A DNA stretch of 46,380 nt, taken from Bacteroidia bacterium. GTDB lineage: Bacteria > Bacteroidota > Bacteroidia > UKL13-3. Location: assembly GCA_023151275.1 (NCBI GenBank), contig JAKLJI010000025.1:1-46380 (forward strand), written 5' to 3'. Position 1 is the first letter of the stretch. Each line of letters opens with the position of its first letter. The translations under genes and the position numbers were made by a program. This document shows positions 26,496 to 34,418 of this stretch, piece by piece. The notes beneath the pieces were generated by a model. It was not told the DNA's origin. It worked only from the letters and a program-made list of their open reading frames with translations, and made no database searches.

Positions 26496-27986
26496 TTAGT
26501 ATTCCTGAATGATTTTCAACAACGAATCGGCACGGTTGCTGTAAAAATCTATGAGTTGGTTTTGCCTGGATTTCTTTCCACCACCTTGCTTGTACGTTTC
26601 TTTGGCCAGGGCAAGTCGGGTTTTGCAATACATGCCTACCAACACTTCCCGCTCTTTGAGTCGGTGTTCCAAATCCAACTCCAGAATCTCTTCATTCAGG
26701 TGCACACAGCGCTCCCATCCGGGAATTATCTTGTTTTGCAAAAGCAACAAACCTTCGTCCTGACTTAACTGAGACATCTTGTTCATGTACTGCAACACTT
26801 GCTCTTCTTGCTTGCTGAATGCTTCGCTTTTTTTATCGTATAAACTCAATACCTCGGGCAAAGCTGCCACGGTTTTAAAACCGAACAGCAAAAGTGGAAT
26901 TGCAACAAGCAAGGGCAAAGCCCATTTATAAAAACGGTTATAGGGAAACCTGAGGTAAAAAAAGAACAGTAATCCCAGGATAAACCCACTAATTAATCCG
27001 CCCGTATGCGCAGAATTATCGATGCCCGGACTTAACCCAAAAAGCAGGTTATAAAAAACAAATGCACCTATTCCGGATAACATGCGCTTGCGCATGGAGG
27101 GATCAATTAACCGTGTACTTAGGAGACCAAGAAAAATGCCATACAACCCAAAAATTGCTCCTGAAGCTCCAACTCCAACTGTCATGCTATGAAACCAAGT
27201 ACTGCTTAGGCTGGCCATGATGCCACAAAAAACATAAGCCAACAGGAAGCGCCATTTACCCAGAAATAATTCCAACTGGGGACCCACCATAAAAAAAGCA
27301 AAAAGATTCATGGCGAGGTGAATAATTCCGGCATGCATGAAGGTTGAAGTGAACAAGCGCCACCACTCTCCTTCTAAAATGGCTGGTCTGAAATTTCCTC
27401 CGTATTTTAGGAGCAAATCGGCTTGCGGATCGAGGACCGAAACACCCATAAAACTCAACACAACGAAAACCAGAATATTCAATCCCATGATAATGGGACT
27501 AAAAAAATAAGCTTCTTGGGGAGTAAAAAATCTAAGAAATTCTTTCCAAAAAGGTTGGGGACCGCGCTCTCGGGCATCACGCTCCAATTTCTCGTATTCA
27601 ATGCGCTCTTGCTCAAGCATAGCCTGCAACTCATCTAAATAGGATTCATAAGCCAACAAAGCATCTGTAAGCTCTTCATCAGTTGAATGAGTTTGAAAAT
27701 CGGAACAAAAACGTTTTAAGTATTCAGAACAAGAATTGTTGTCCCAAAAAGCACCCGAGCCCAAATCAACACGTAGTTTCAACGTTCCGTGGCTATACCA
27801 AAGCCTGAACATGTGAAATTGATTGGTTTCAACCTGGCCAATTACCGCCCGAAAGGAATCGTTGTCTTGTGGAATTAATTTCCAACCCAAACGTGCAAGT
27901 ACCAACAAACACCGGCCCATTACCTGCCCTTGCGGATATTGTTGCTCATAAATTACTTCCGCACGCGGTGGGATTCCAATTGACAT
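26496..27986 (-). CDS. Rhomboid family intramembrane serine protease
   Basis: 496 residues from ATG 27986 (MSIGIPPRAEV). An N-terminal cytoplasmic region of about 150 residues, including a Glu/Arg-rich coiled stretch, precedes the six-helix rhomboid core. Catalytic Ser is at about 275 in GVGASGAIFG, and catalytic His at about 327 in 'NSAHTGGLISG'; 'HAGIIHLAMNLFAFF' supplies the HxxxN oxyanion helix. The C-terminal ~130 residues after the last helix are helical and soluble, an extension not present in GlpG. Rhomboids cut transmembrane substrates within the bilayer; the substrate is unknown. The downstream region holds structured element B. Confidence 0.92.
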   Translation of the reverse strand: MSIGIPPRAEVIYEQQYPQGQVMGRCLLVLARLGWKLIPQDNDSFRAVIGQVETNQFHMFRLWYSHGTLKLRVDLGSGAFWDNNSCSEYLKRFCSDFQTHSTDEELTDALLAYESYLDELQAMLEQERIEYEKLERDARERGPQPFWKEFLRFFTPQEAYFFSPIIMGLNILVFVVLSFMGVSVLDPQADLLLKYGGNFRPAILEGEWWRLFTSTFMHAGIIHLAMNLFAFFMVGPQLELFLGKWRFLLAYVFCGIMASLSSTWFHSMTVGVGASGAIFGLYGIFLGLLSTRLIDPSMRKRMLSGIGAFVFYNLLFGLSPGIDNSAHTGGLISGFILGLLFFFYLRFPYNRFYKWALPLLVAIPLLLFGFKTVAALPEVLSLYDKKSEAFSKQEEQVLQYMNKMSQLSQDEGLLLLQNKIIPGWERCVHLNEEILELDLEHRLKEREVLVGMYCKTRLALAKETYKQGGGKKSRQNQLIDFYSNRADSLLKIIQEY

Positions 27987-28062
27987 GTGGCAAATATAGG
28001 AAATCGCCACCGAGTAACCCCGGACCTTCCAACTTGATGGAATGAAGCCATGAACCAGCTAT

Positions 28063-29295
28063 CTACTTATCTGACTTCAACAACCAGTTGAATACATTTA
28101 AATGTTGTATTCCGCTTCTATCCTGTGTGAAGGAGTCTGTTGACAGCAGAAACTTAGGATAATTATCCGCTATTTTTTCCAAGGCCCCAAATTCACGTTT
28201 ATTCGTATTTTCATCTGTTACCTGCCAGGCAACCTGATAGTACTCAATTCCTCCGGCAGGAGTTTTACAAACAAAATCAACTTCGCCTGCTCGATTTGCA
28301 CCTACCCAAATTTTATAACCACGTCTGAGCAATTCCAAGTACACTACATTTTCCAAAATATGGCCTCTGTCTGTTGTTCGCTCTTTACCAACCAGTATAT
28401 TGAGCAAGCCGGGATCAACCAGGTAATACTTCTCTTGGGTGACAAGTTGTTTTTTGCCCTTGATATCAAATCGATTTACCTTGTAAAATACAAAGCTGGC
28501 AACCAAATGCTCAAGGTAGTTCTCAACCGTATTGTGATGCACAGTTTGTCCGTCTTGTTTTAATGTTTTTGAGATATTACTTGGAGAAAGAGCACTTCCA
28601 ATATTCGAGGCCACAAATTTTACGATGTTTTCAAATGCGCGTTTATCTGTTATCTGATAACGTTGGGTAATATCTTTTTGAATAATGGTAGTGTAAATAG
28701 CATTCAGGTATTCATAGATTTTATCAAAACCACTTTCGCGTAACTCTACTCCTTTAGGCAAAGAGGTTTCATTCACATAATCAAAAAACAATGCTTCGTA
28801 ATTGAGGTAGTTATTGCTCACATTTATAGTTCTTGCCATTAAATACTCCTTGAATGAAAATGGCAGAATTGAAATTTCAATGTATCGACCACTTAACAGG
28901 GTAGCTAACTCATTGCTTAATAAAAACGCATTAGAGCCCGTTATGTAAACATCTACATTAGGCGTTGCAAACAAACCGTCAACCAGTTTCTCAAAAAGTG
29001 GAATATTCTGAACCTCATCCAAAAAAACATAGTTGGCTTTGTCAACCTGCAACTTTTTCTTGATGTCGAAATAAATACTGTCCCAAGTTTTGTTGAGGTA
29101 GTTCTCCGGCAATTCAAAATTGTAAAACTGAATCTGACGCTTTCCAATTCCCGATTTTAGCAATTCACCTTTATACAATTCAAATAAGGTTGACTTACCA
29201 GACCTTCGCAAACCACTCACTACTTTAATGAGGTCTTTGTCTTTGTACGAAAACAATTTCCGGAGATATTCAGCACGATTTGTGAAACTTGCCAT
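28063..29295 (-). CDS. AAA ATPase with DUF4143 domain (first copy)
   Basis: 410 residues from ATG 29295. The N-terminal AAA module has Walker A GLRRSGKS (28-35) and Walker B 'YVFLDEVQNI'. A wHTH-like middle region ('LSPSNISKTLKQDGQTVHHNTVENYLEHL') is followed by the C-terminal DUF4143 domain with a PD-(D/E)xK-like core ('GANRAGEVDFVCKT', then 'EYYQVAW', where the usual EVK is altered). These proteins are widespread, often autoregulated and of uncertain function. A perfect 14-bp inverted repeat ends 22 bp upstream of the start codon, and a TACTTTTG -7 box (29300-29307) lies between it and the ATG, so the mRNA may be nearly leaderless. Confidence 0.88.
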   Translation of the reverse strand: MASFTNRAEYLRKLFSYKDKDLIKVVSGLRRSGKSTLFELYKGELLKSGIGKRQIQFYNFELPENYLNKTWDSIYFDIKKKLQVDKANYVFLDEVQNIPLFEKLVDGLFATPNVDVYITGSNAFLLSNELATLLSGRYIEISILPFSFKEYLMARTINVSNNYLNYEALFFDYVNETSLPKGVELRESGFDKIYEYLNAIYTTIIQKDITQRYQITDKRAFENIVKFVASNIGSALSPSNISKTLKQDGQTVHHNTVENYLEHLVASFVFYKVNRFDIKGKKQLVTQEKYYLVDPGLLNILVGKERTTDRGHILENVVYLELLRRGYKIWVGANRAGEVDFVCKTPAGGIEYYQVAWQVTDENTNKREFGALEKIADNYPKFLLSTDSFTQDRSGIQHLNVFNWLLKSDK

Positions 29296-29316
29296 GCAAC
29301 AAAAGTAAGCCAACAA

Positions 29317-29351
29317 CTAGCAAAACTTGCTCTTTTTGCAAGTTTTGCTAG
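29317..29351. promoter_or_regulatory. Perfect 14-bp inverted repeat upstream of an AAA/DUF4143 gene
   Basis: CTAGCAAAACTTGC (29317-29330) and GCAAGTTTTGCTAG (29338-29351) are exact inverse complements around a 7-bp spacer. The repeat overlaps where the -33 region should lie for the TACTTTTG box at 29300-29307. No T run follows in the gene's direction, so an operator is more likely than a terminator. Confidence 0.6.
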
Positions 29352-29493
29352 TCTGAAAAAACATAAAACATTGATAATCAATTATATTTAAAATAACAAT
29401 TACCCAAGCCAAAAAATTACCGGATTTTCATCAGGCATATCAGGTCCAAAATCCAGGCGCTATTCAACAGGGCAGTCAACCCAAAAGCCATGC

Positions 29494-30531
29494 TTATTTT
29501 TGAATCGCCTCCCGGAGCAATTTGTATTCTCTAGTTGATTTTCCGCCCTCCCATTTAAAGGTTTTCAACCACCAGAAAGCTGAATCTTTTTTGCCTTCAT
29601 CCAAATAACTTAAGCCTTTTAGCAAAGCAATTCGGTTGGCTTGATACGTATAACCCGGCAATTGAAGCAAACTATCAGCCAATGTCCTGCACTGCAAATG
29701 GGCATTGTTTGCTTTGTAGGTATGCAAACGGATTATCTGCGTATCCAGTTGTTTAGTTGAGTTTGTATTCACATCCTCTAGGCTTTGATTGGATTGGTTA
29801 TTCTGCATGGCATTGGATGCCGCAGGTAATATTTTTCCTTTGGTGGTTGGTGCAGAACTCGGCTTATCCATAACTTTTTTTGCCACTTTCTCCAGAGCTG
29901 AACCTACTCCCGTTTCGTCCTTCCCTTCGGCAGCAGCACTTGCATCTTCTTTAACTGCGGCTGGAGCTTTTGCTGCTGTTTCAGATTCAACCCAAGTTGG
30001 CGTTGCGGCATCAAGCTCTTCAACCTGAGTTGGGATAGTTGCTTCCTCTGTTGAAGGAACAACTTCTTGCTTATCAACAGCAGGTGGATTATCCTTGGGC
30101 TGGATAGTGGAATTTTGCATTTTCTGTTTACCTTGATTTTGCTTCGGAATATCGCTATCCGATTGAGGCCTTTCCTGGATTGCTTCCAGCTGCGGCTGGG
30201 GTTGATTTTGAAGTTCAGCTAATTCTTGTTTGGGTTCAACCAATAGCAACAAACCTGCTAATGCCGCCAACAAAACAGCGGCAGCACTGTAAATCCAAAG
30301 AGGTTCAATAGCCGCCTTTCGGGGTTGAATTTTAGATGCAATTGCTTTATCAATCCGACTTAAACTTTCTTGAACCTGACCCTTATTCAACAAGAGCAAT
30401 CCCTCTTTCATATCCCTGCAAATTTCACAGGAAGCAATATGCTCCTCGCATTTCAGCTTTTCAGGTTCGCTTAAATTACCCGAATGATAGCTTTCCCATT
30501 CTGCATCACTTAGGCATGTGAACTTATCCAT
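29494..30531 (-). CDS. Anti-sigma factor with zinc-finger domain
   Basis: About 345 residues from ATG 30531 (MDKFTCLSDAEW); an ATG at 30552 adds seven residues. The N-terminal domain has the HxxxCxxC pattern of zinc-finger anti-sigma proteins (CEEHIASCEIC). One transmembrane segment (about residues 75-98) is followed by a long Pro/Gln/Ala/Glu-rich periplasmic linker and a C-terminal helical region ('LLQLPGYTYQANRIALLKGLSYLDEGKKDSAFWWL') reminiscent of TPR-like modules. It should hold the partner sigma factor at the membrane and release it on an envelope signal. It overlaps the end of the sigma gene by 22 bp. Confidence 0.82.
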   Translation of the reverse strand: MDKFTCLSDAEWESYHSGNLSEPEKLKCEEHIASCEICRDMKEGLLLLNKGQVQESLSRIDKAIASKIQPRKAAIEPLWIYSAAAVLLAALAGLLLLVEPKQELAELQNQPQPQLEAIQERPQSDSDIPKQNQGKQKMQNSTIQPKDNPPAVDKQEVVPSTEEATIPTQVEELDAATPTWVESETAAKAPAAVKEDASAAAEGKDETGVGSALEKVAKKVMDKPSSAPTTKGKILPAASNAMQNNQSNQSLEDVNTNSTKQLDTQIIRLHTYKANNAHLQCRTLADSLLQLPGYTYQANRIALLKGLSYLDEGKKDSAFWWLKTFKWEGGKSTREYKLLREAIQK

Positions 30532-31121
30532 ATCAAAAAAGCAATCATCCATCCGTTTCCACTTTCCTGCAAACGGATACGCAGGTTTCGCTTTCCATTT
30601 TGAATATGGCTCTTCACCTCATTCAGGCTTATGCGATTTAGCCTTGATATTTCTTCATAACTTTTCCCCTCCAGGTAAAACTGCCTTACGCATGCCTTTT
30701 GAAAAGCATTCAAGTTTTCCAATTCACGTTCCATAGCCTGGAGGATTTCTTCTTTTTTATTCCCTTCATCAGGTAGATGCAAAATGGACTCATTTTCCAT
30801 AACCGATTCAAAAAAAAGTTCATCTCCAAGGCTTACATTTCCGTTAGACTTGCTTCTTAGCTCCATCAAACAACTATTTTTTATCAGGGTGTACAGCCAG
30901 GGTTTAACCTGCAATACCGGTGCTTTGGGCTGGATATCGAATAATCTTTCAAACAGATTCATCACTGCATCTTCTGCCTGTTCCTGATGCTTGAGGTACT
31001 TCATAGCAACCGAAAAAACCATCAGCTTATGCCGAAGAAACAACTCTCCCAAAAGCCGCTTATCACGTCTTTCGAAAAAATCGCTTAGCAATTCTTCATC
31101 TTTTAGTTTACTCAAATTCAA
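30510..31121 (-). CDS. ECF-type RNA polymerase sigma factor
   Basis: 203 residues. Region 2: 'LGELFLRHKLMVFSVAMKYLKHQEQAEDAVMNLFERLF', with 'KPWLYTLIKNSCLMELR'. Region 4: 'LNAFQKACVRQFYLEGKSYEEISRLNRISLNEVKSHIQNGKRNLRIRL', the helix-turn-helix that reads the -35 element. Both domains are complete. The start is TTG at 31121; no ATG or GTG is available near it, so initiation may be weak. It is coupled by overlap to the anti-sigma gene and divergent from the DUF4139 gene, whose promoter shares the 75-bp gap and may be a target. Confidence 0.88.
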   Translation of the reverse strand: MNLSKLKDEELLSDFFERRDKRLLGELFLRHKLMVFSVAMKYLKHQEQAEDAVMNLFERLFDIQPKAPVLQVKPWLYTLIKNSCLMELRSKSNGNVSLGDELFFESVMENESILHLPDEGNKKEEILQAMERELENLNAFQKACVRQFYLEGKSYEEISRLNRISLNEVKSHIQNGKRNLRIRLQESGNGWMIAFLIWISSHA

Positions 31122-31196
31122 GCCAATAGAAAATTTCTTTTCAAAGATTTATGGAAAACTCTTACCGCATGCATCCCATGGGCAAACGAAGATACA

Positions 31197-32876
31197 ATGA
31201 AAAAAGCAGTCCTTTTCTTCCTGCTCGGTTTGCAAGGCATTCTGAGCTTCGGTCAGGCCAAAGCCCCAAAAGCCAAACTCGATAAGGTTACGGTATTCTT
31301 AAGTGGGGCTCAGCTATTTTATAGCGAATCTGTCCACCTATTGCCGGGAAACAATGAATTGGTTTTTGAAAATGTTTCCCAATTCCTCGATGCTGCATCC
31401 ATTCAGGCTTCTTGCAAACAGGCCGTGGTGCTCGATATTCAACACCGGGTGCGCTACCGCGAAACTCCTAAGCCTGTAAAACGCTACGATTTCAAAATAA
31501 AGCTGGTTGAAGATTCACTGGAAGAAATGGGATTCCTTCAAAAAGAAATTACCAACAAACAAGAAGTACTTTCAGCAGAAAAGAAACTATTGATGGGCAA
31601 CCGATTAATGAATGGGCAAACGAGCAGGGACTCCCTTCCTTTGTTGCAAGCATCCTTAAATATGCTTCACGAGCGCCTGAATTCCATTCTTGAGCAAGAG
31701 CTTAAACTCCAACGCCGGAAAGCAGCAATCGACAAAGAAACCAACAGGCTTACCATACGGCTTGAAGAGCTGCAAAACCTGCAATCCGGCGCAGAAGATC
31801 AACCCCAGGAAGACATTCAACCTGCCCACCAAGTGATTATCAACCTCTATGCCGAAGCTCCCGTTCAAGCCGATTTACGCTTCAATTACCTGGTTCAAAA
31901 TGCGTCCTGGATTCCTTTGTACGATTTGAAAGCTGAATCCGGAAAATCGGAAATTGAATTGAGTTACTTCGCCTCCATTACCCAAAGCAGCGGCATCGAT
32001 TGGAAAAATGTGAAACTTACCTTAAGCACCTCGCATGCCTATGAAAAAAACATCAAACCAGAACTTAGCATTTGGTATCTCTCTTTTGTCCAATACTTTC
32101 AACAAAAACTAAAAGTTAATGCGCTATCCAATGCCAATGTTCCCCTTCAAAAACCCCAGGTTGTGCACGAATCGGCCAGAGAAGATTTGAACACCGATAA
32201 CGAAGGCGGGGCAGCTGTTCCCGATGCTCCAACTTTGGATGAATATGTGGAGGTGCGAGAAAACCTTATTCGCACCGAATATGAAATTAACATGAATATC
32301 GGCATTAACAGCGATGGACGAAGCCACAAAGTAATGGTGAATAAAAAGCAGATTCCGATGAAATTACATTTTGCCGCTGTTCCCAAACTTAGCCCGGATG
32401 CTTATCTTATGGCCTCTGTAACTGGTTGGGAAGATTTAAACCTCATCCCCGGAAAAGCTCGTGTTCATTTTGATGGCATGTACAGCGGGGAATTGCTCCT
32501 GAATGCAAGTGGAGTGAACGATACCTTGCAGCTAAACCTGGGTCGCGACCGCAGCATTGGATTAACTCGCAAAAAAATCAAAGAAAAATCGAAGGTGAAG
32601 GTGATTGAACAAGAGGTGATTGAAACCCGAAGCATAGAACTGATTGTGCGAAACTCAAAAAACATTCCGGTACGCATTGATGTACAAGACCAAATTCCGG
32701 TAAGTCAAGCACCCGACGTAATCAAGGTAAAATTACTTGATGAGGACAAAGGCGAACTGGATGAACTGAGTGGTATCCTTAATTGGAAATTAAAACTGGG
32801 AGCCAAAGAAACCAAAAAGATTGTTTTCACCTACGAAATCAGGTATCCAAAGGGTAAAATCATTCAAGGATTATAA
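31197..32876 (+). CDS. DUF4139 domain protein (mucoidy inhibitor MuiA family-like)
   Basis: 559 residues. A signal peptide (to about 21, LSFGQA) is followed by a DUF4140-like N-terminal domain ('LDKVTVFLSGAQLFYSESVHLLPG'), a coiled-coil stretch at about 105-200, and a DUF4139 domain to the end ('APVQADLRFNYLVQNASWIPLYDLKAE' and a final 'GAKETKKIVFTYEIRYPKG'). This is the full layout of this secreted/periplasmic family; the biochemical role is unknown (the name comes from an Aeromonas slime phenotype). The gene is divergent from the sigma/anti-sigma pair and ends before a clear terminator. Confidence 0.88.
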   Translation: MKKAVLFFLLGLQGILSFGQAKAPKAKLDKVTVFLSGAQLFYSESVHLLPGNNELVFENVSQFLDAASIQASCKQAVVLDIQHRVRYRETPKPVKRYDFKIKLVEDSLEEMGFLQKEITNKQEVLSAEKKLLMGNRLMNGQTSRDSLPLLQASLNMLHERLNSILEQELKLQRRKAAIDKETNRLTIRLEELQNLQSGAEDQPQEDIQPAHQVIINLYAEAPVQADLRFNYLVQNASWIPLYDLKAESGKSEIELSYFASITQSSGIDWKNVKLTLSTSHAYEKNIKPELSIWYLSFVQYFQQKLKVNALSNANVPLQKPQVVHESAREDLNTDNEGGAAVPDAPTLDEYVEVRENLIRTEYEINMNIGINSDGRSHKVMVNKKQIPMKLHFAAVPKLSPDAYLMASVTGWEDLNLIPGKARVHFDGMYSGELLLNASGVNDTLQLNLGRDRSIGLTRKKIKEKSKVKVIEQEVIETRSIELIVRNSKNIPVRIDVQDQIPVSQAPDVIKVKLLDEDKGELDELSGILNWKLKLGAKETKKIVFTYEIRYPKGKIIQGL

Positions 32877-32921
32877 AGCACCAGGAAATTATTCTTAAAG
32901 ACCTTGAATTTTCCCTTCAAA

Positions 32922-32948
32922 ATCCCGCCCCAAAAGCGGGATTTTTTT
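32922..32948 (+). terminator. Intrinsic terminator after the DUF4139 gene
   Basis: ATCCCGC and GCGGGAT pair around CCCAAAA and are followed by a run of T. It lies about 45 bp after the DUF4139 stop. Confidence 0.88.
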
Positions 32949-33157
32949 CGTGAATCTTCATCAACCACAACTCTATTTTTTGCAAATGCCGCAACTCGTT
33001 AAATCCGAGTTTCATTTTATGCAAATTTTGCTGCATGAAACTGGGCTTTGAAGGTTAAATTTCAATCCCTGCAATTCATGCATAAAAATACGTGAAAAGC
33101 AATTGGGACAAGGATTTTCAAGGCGCCACCTTTGAATCATCAAATTAGTTAAACGCC

Positions 33158-34276
33158 ATGAAAAACTTCATCAAAAAATCAAGTAAAATGCTAGTGTTGC
33201 TTTGCTGCATGCTAATCGGTTTAACAAGCTCTTCTCAGGCTGTTAAGAAACCTAAATTAACTATATTAAACGTAGATAGTAAAGGGTTTAATTTAGATGC
33301 TCAACAAATGGGAAATCTGGTTCGTTTAGAAATGGAAAAACTTGACAAGTACGATGTAACCGATAGATACGATATTGCCTATTTGATTGAAAAGAACAAC
33401 CTGAACGTAACCAATTGCTATGGCAAAATTTGCCTGGTTGAAATTGGTGAAAAAGTAGGCAGTGAATACATGCTTACCGGTAGCGTTGAAAGCTATCCCA
33501 ACAACATTATCCTGAGTCTGCGCTTAATCAATGTGAAAGAGCAAAGTATCGAAAAAACTTTTGTGCAGGAATACTTGAATCTTCCGCTTGAAGTGCAGTC
33601 TATGATTAGTGAAAGTATTAAAAAGATGTTTGGTTTACCTGTGAATGAGGAATTGTTTAACCACCTTACCAAGAAAGCGGATTATGAAAATGCATTAAAC
33701 AATCCGAACAAAAATGTGGTCAACTTATCCGGTCCGCGCTTTGGATATACTTACTCCTTTGGAAAAGATGCTTCCATCTTACGCGCAAGCACCCAGGATG
33801 GAGGTTTTGAAGTTAGCCCGGCCATGTTCCAATTCGGTTATCAGTTTGAAAAACAATACCTGAATGAAGGCAATTTTCAAGCCTTGTTTGAACTGATTCC
33901 TATGGTTACCGGAATCGACCAACAATTGTTTATTCCGTCCTTAACTTTCCTGAATGGATTCCGCAACAACAATTCCGGTTGGGAAATTGCCATTGGCCCG
34001 AGCATTGCAACCACCACCAAATTAAAAGGTGCCGAAGTAAATGGTGTATATTATAGCCTTGCCGATTTAAAACGCATGAACATTACCGATTACAAAGAAA
34101 CCACCCGTTTGGATAGTCGTGGCGAATTTGCAATCTCCTCCGCCTTGATTATTGCCGTTGGTAAAACCATCAAATCAGGAAGAATGAATATTCCCTTGAA
34201 CTTTTATAGCACCATTCCCACCAAAGAAGGCTTCCGCATTGGACTTTCAGTGGGTTACAATTCAAAACGCAGGTAA
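33158..34276 (+). CDS. Secreted two-domain protein: CsgG/TolB-N-like plus beta-rich C-terminus
   Basis: 372 residues, signal peptide to about residue 28 (SSSQA). Residues about 30-170 read like a periplasmic nucleotide-free Rossmann-like module of the CsgG/FlgO/TolB-N group ('ILNVDSKGFNLDAQQMGNLVRLEMEKLDKYDVTDRYDIAYLIEK', then 'LTGSVESYPNNIILSLRLINVKE'). The rest alternates strands ('RFGYTYSFGKDASIL', 'WEIAIGPSIATTTKL', 'GFRIGLSVGYNSKRR') and looks like an outer-membrane barrel-like domain. Such lone proteins are common in Bacteroidota without a known role. Single gene between a terminator and clpB. Confidence 0.65.
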   Translation: MKNFIKKSSKMLVLLCCMLIGLTSSSQAVKKPKLTILNVDSKGFNLDAQQMGNLVRLEMEKLDKYDVTDRYDIAYLIEKNNLNVTNCYGKICLVEIGEKVGSEYMLTGSVESYPNNIILSLRLINVKEQSIEKTFVQEYLNLPLEVQSMISESIKKMFGLPVNEELFNHLTKKADYENALNNPNKNVVNLSGPRFGYTYSFGKDASILRASTQDGGFEVSPAMFQFGYQFEKQYLNEGNFQALFELIPMVTGIDQQLFIPSLTFLNGFRNNNSGWEIAIGPSIATTTKLKGAEVNGVYYSLADLKRMNITDYKETTRLDSRGEFAISSALIIAVGKTIKSGRMNIPLNFYSTIPTKEGFRIGLSVGYNSKRR

Positions 34277-34340
34277 TAGCCAAAATTGCAGATTGGCTTG
34301 ATAAATTTAATCCAACTCCAGCCAGTTTGTCCAGCAGCAA

Positions 34341-34373
34341 CCGCAGTTTCGGCCAATTTTACCGAAACTGCGG
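34341..34373 (+). promoter_or_regulatory. Perfect 12-bp inverted repeat upstream of clpB
   Basis: CCGCAGTTTCGG (34341-34352) and CCGAAACTGCGG (34362-34373) are exact inverse complements with a 9-nt loop. No T run follows, so it is a weak terminator candidate; as an operator it would be 45 bp upstream of the clpB start. It does not match the CIRCE sequence. Confidence 0.5.
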
Positions 34374-34418
34374 ATTGGTGTTTCTATTGCGGTTATCAAG
34401 CAAGCAAGAAACAACACC

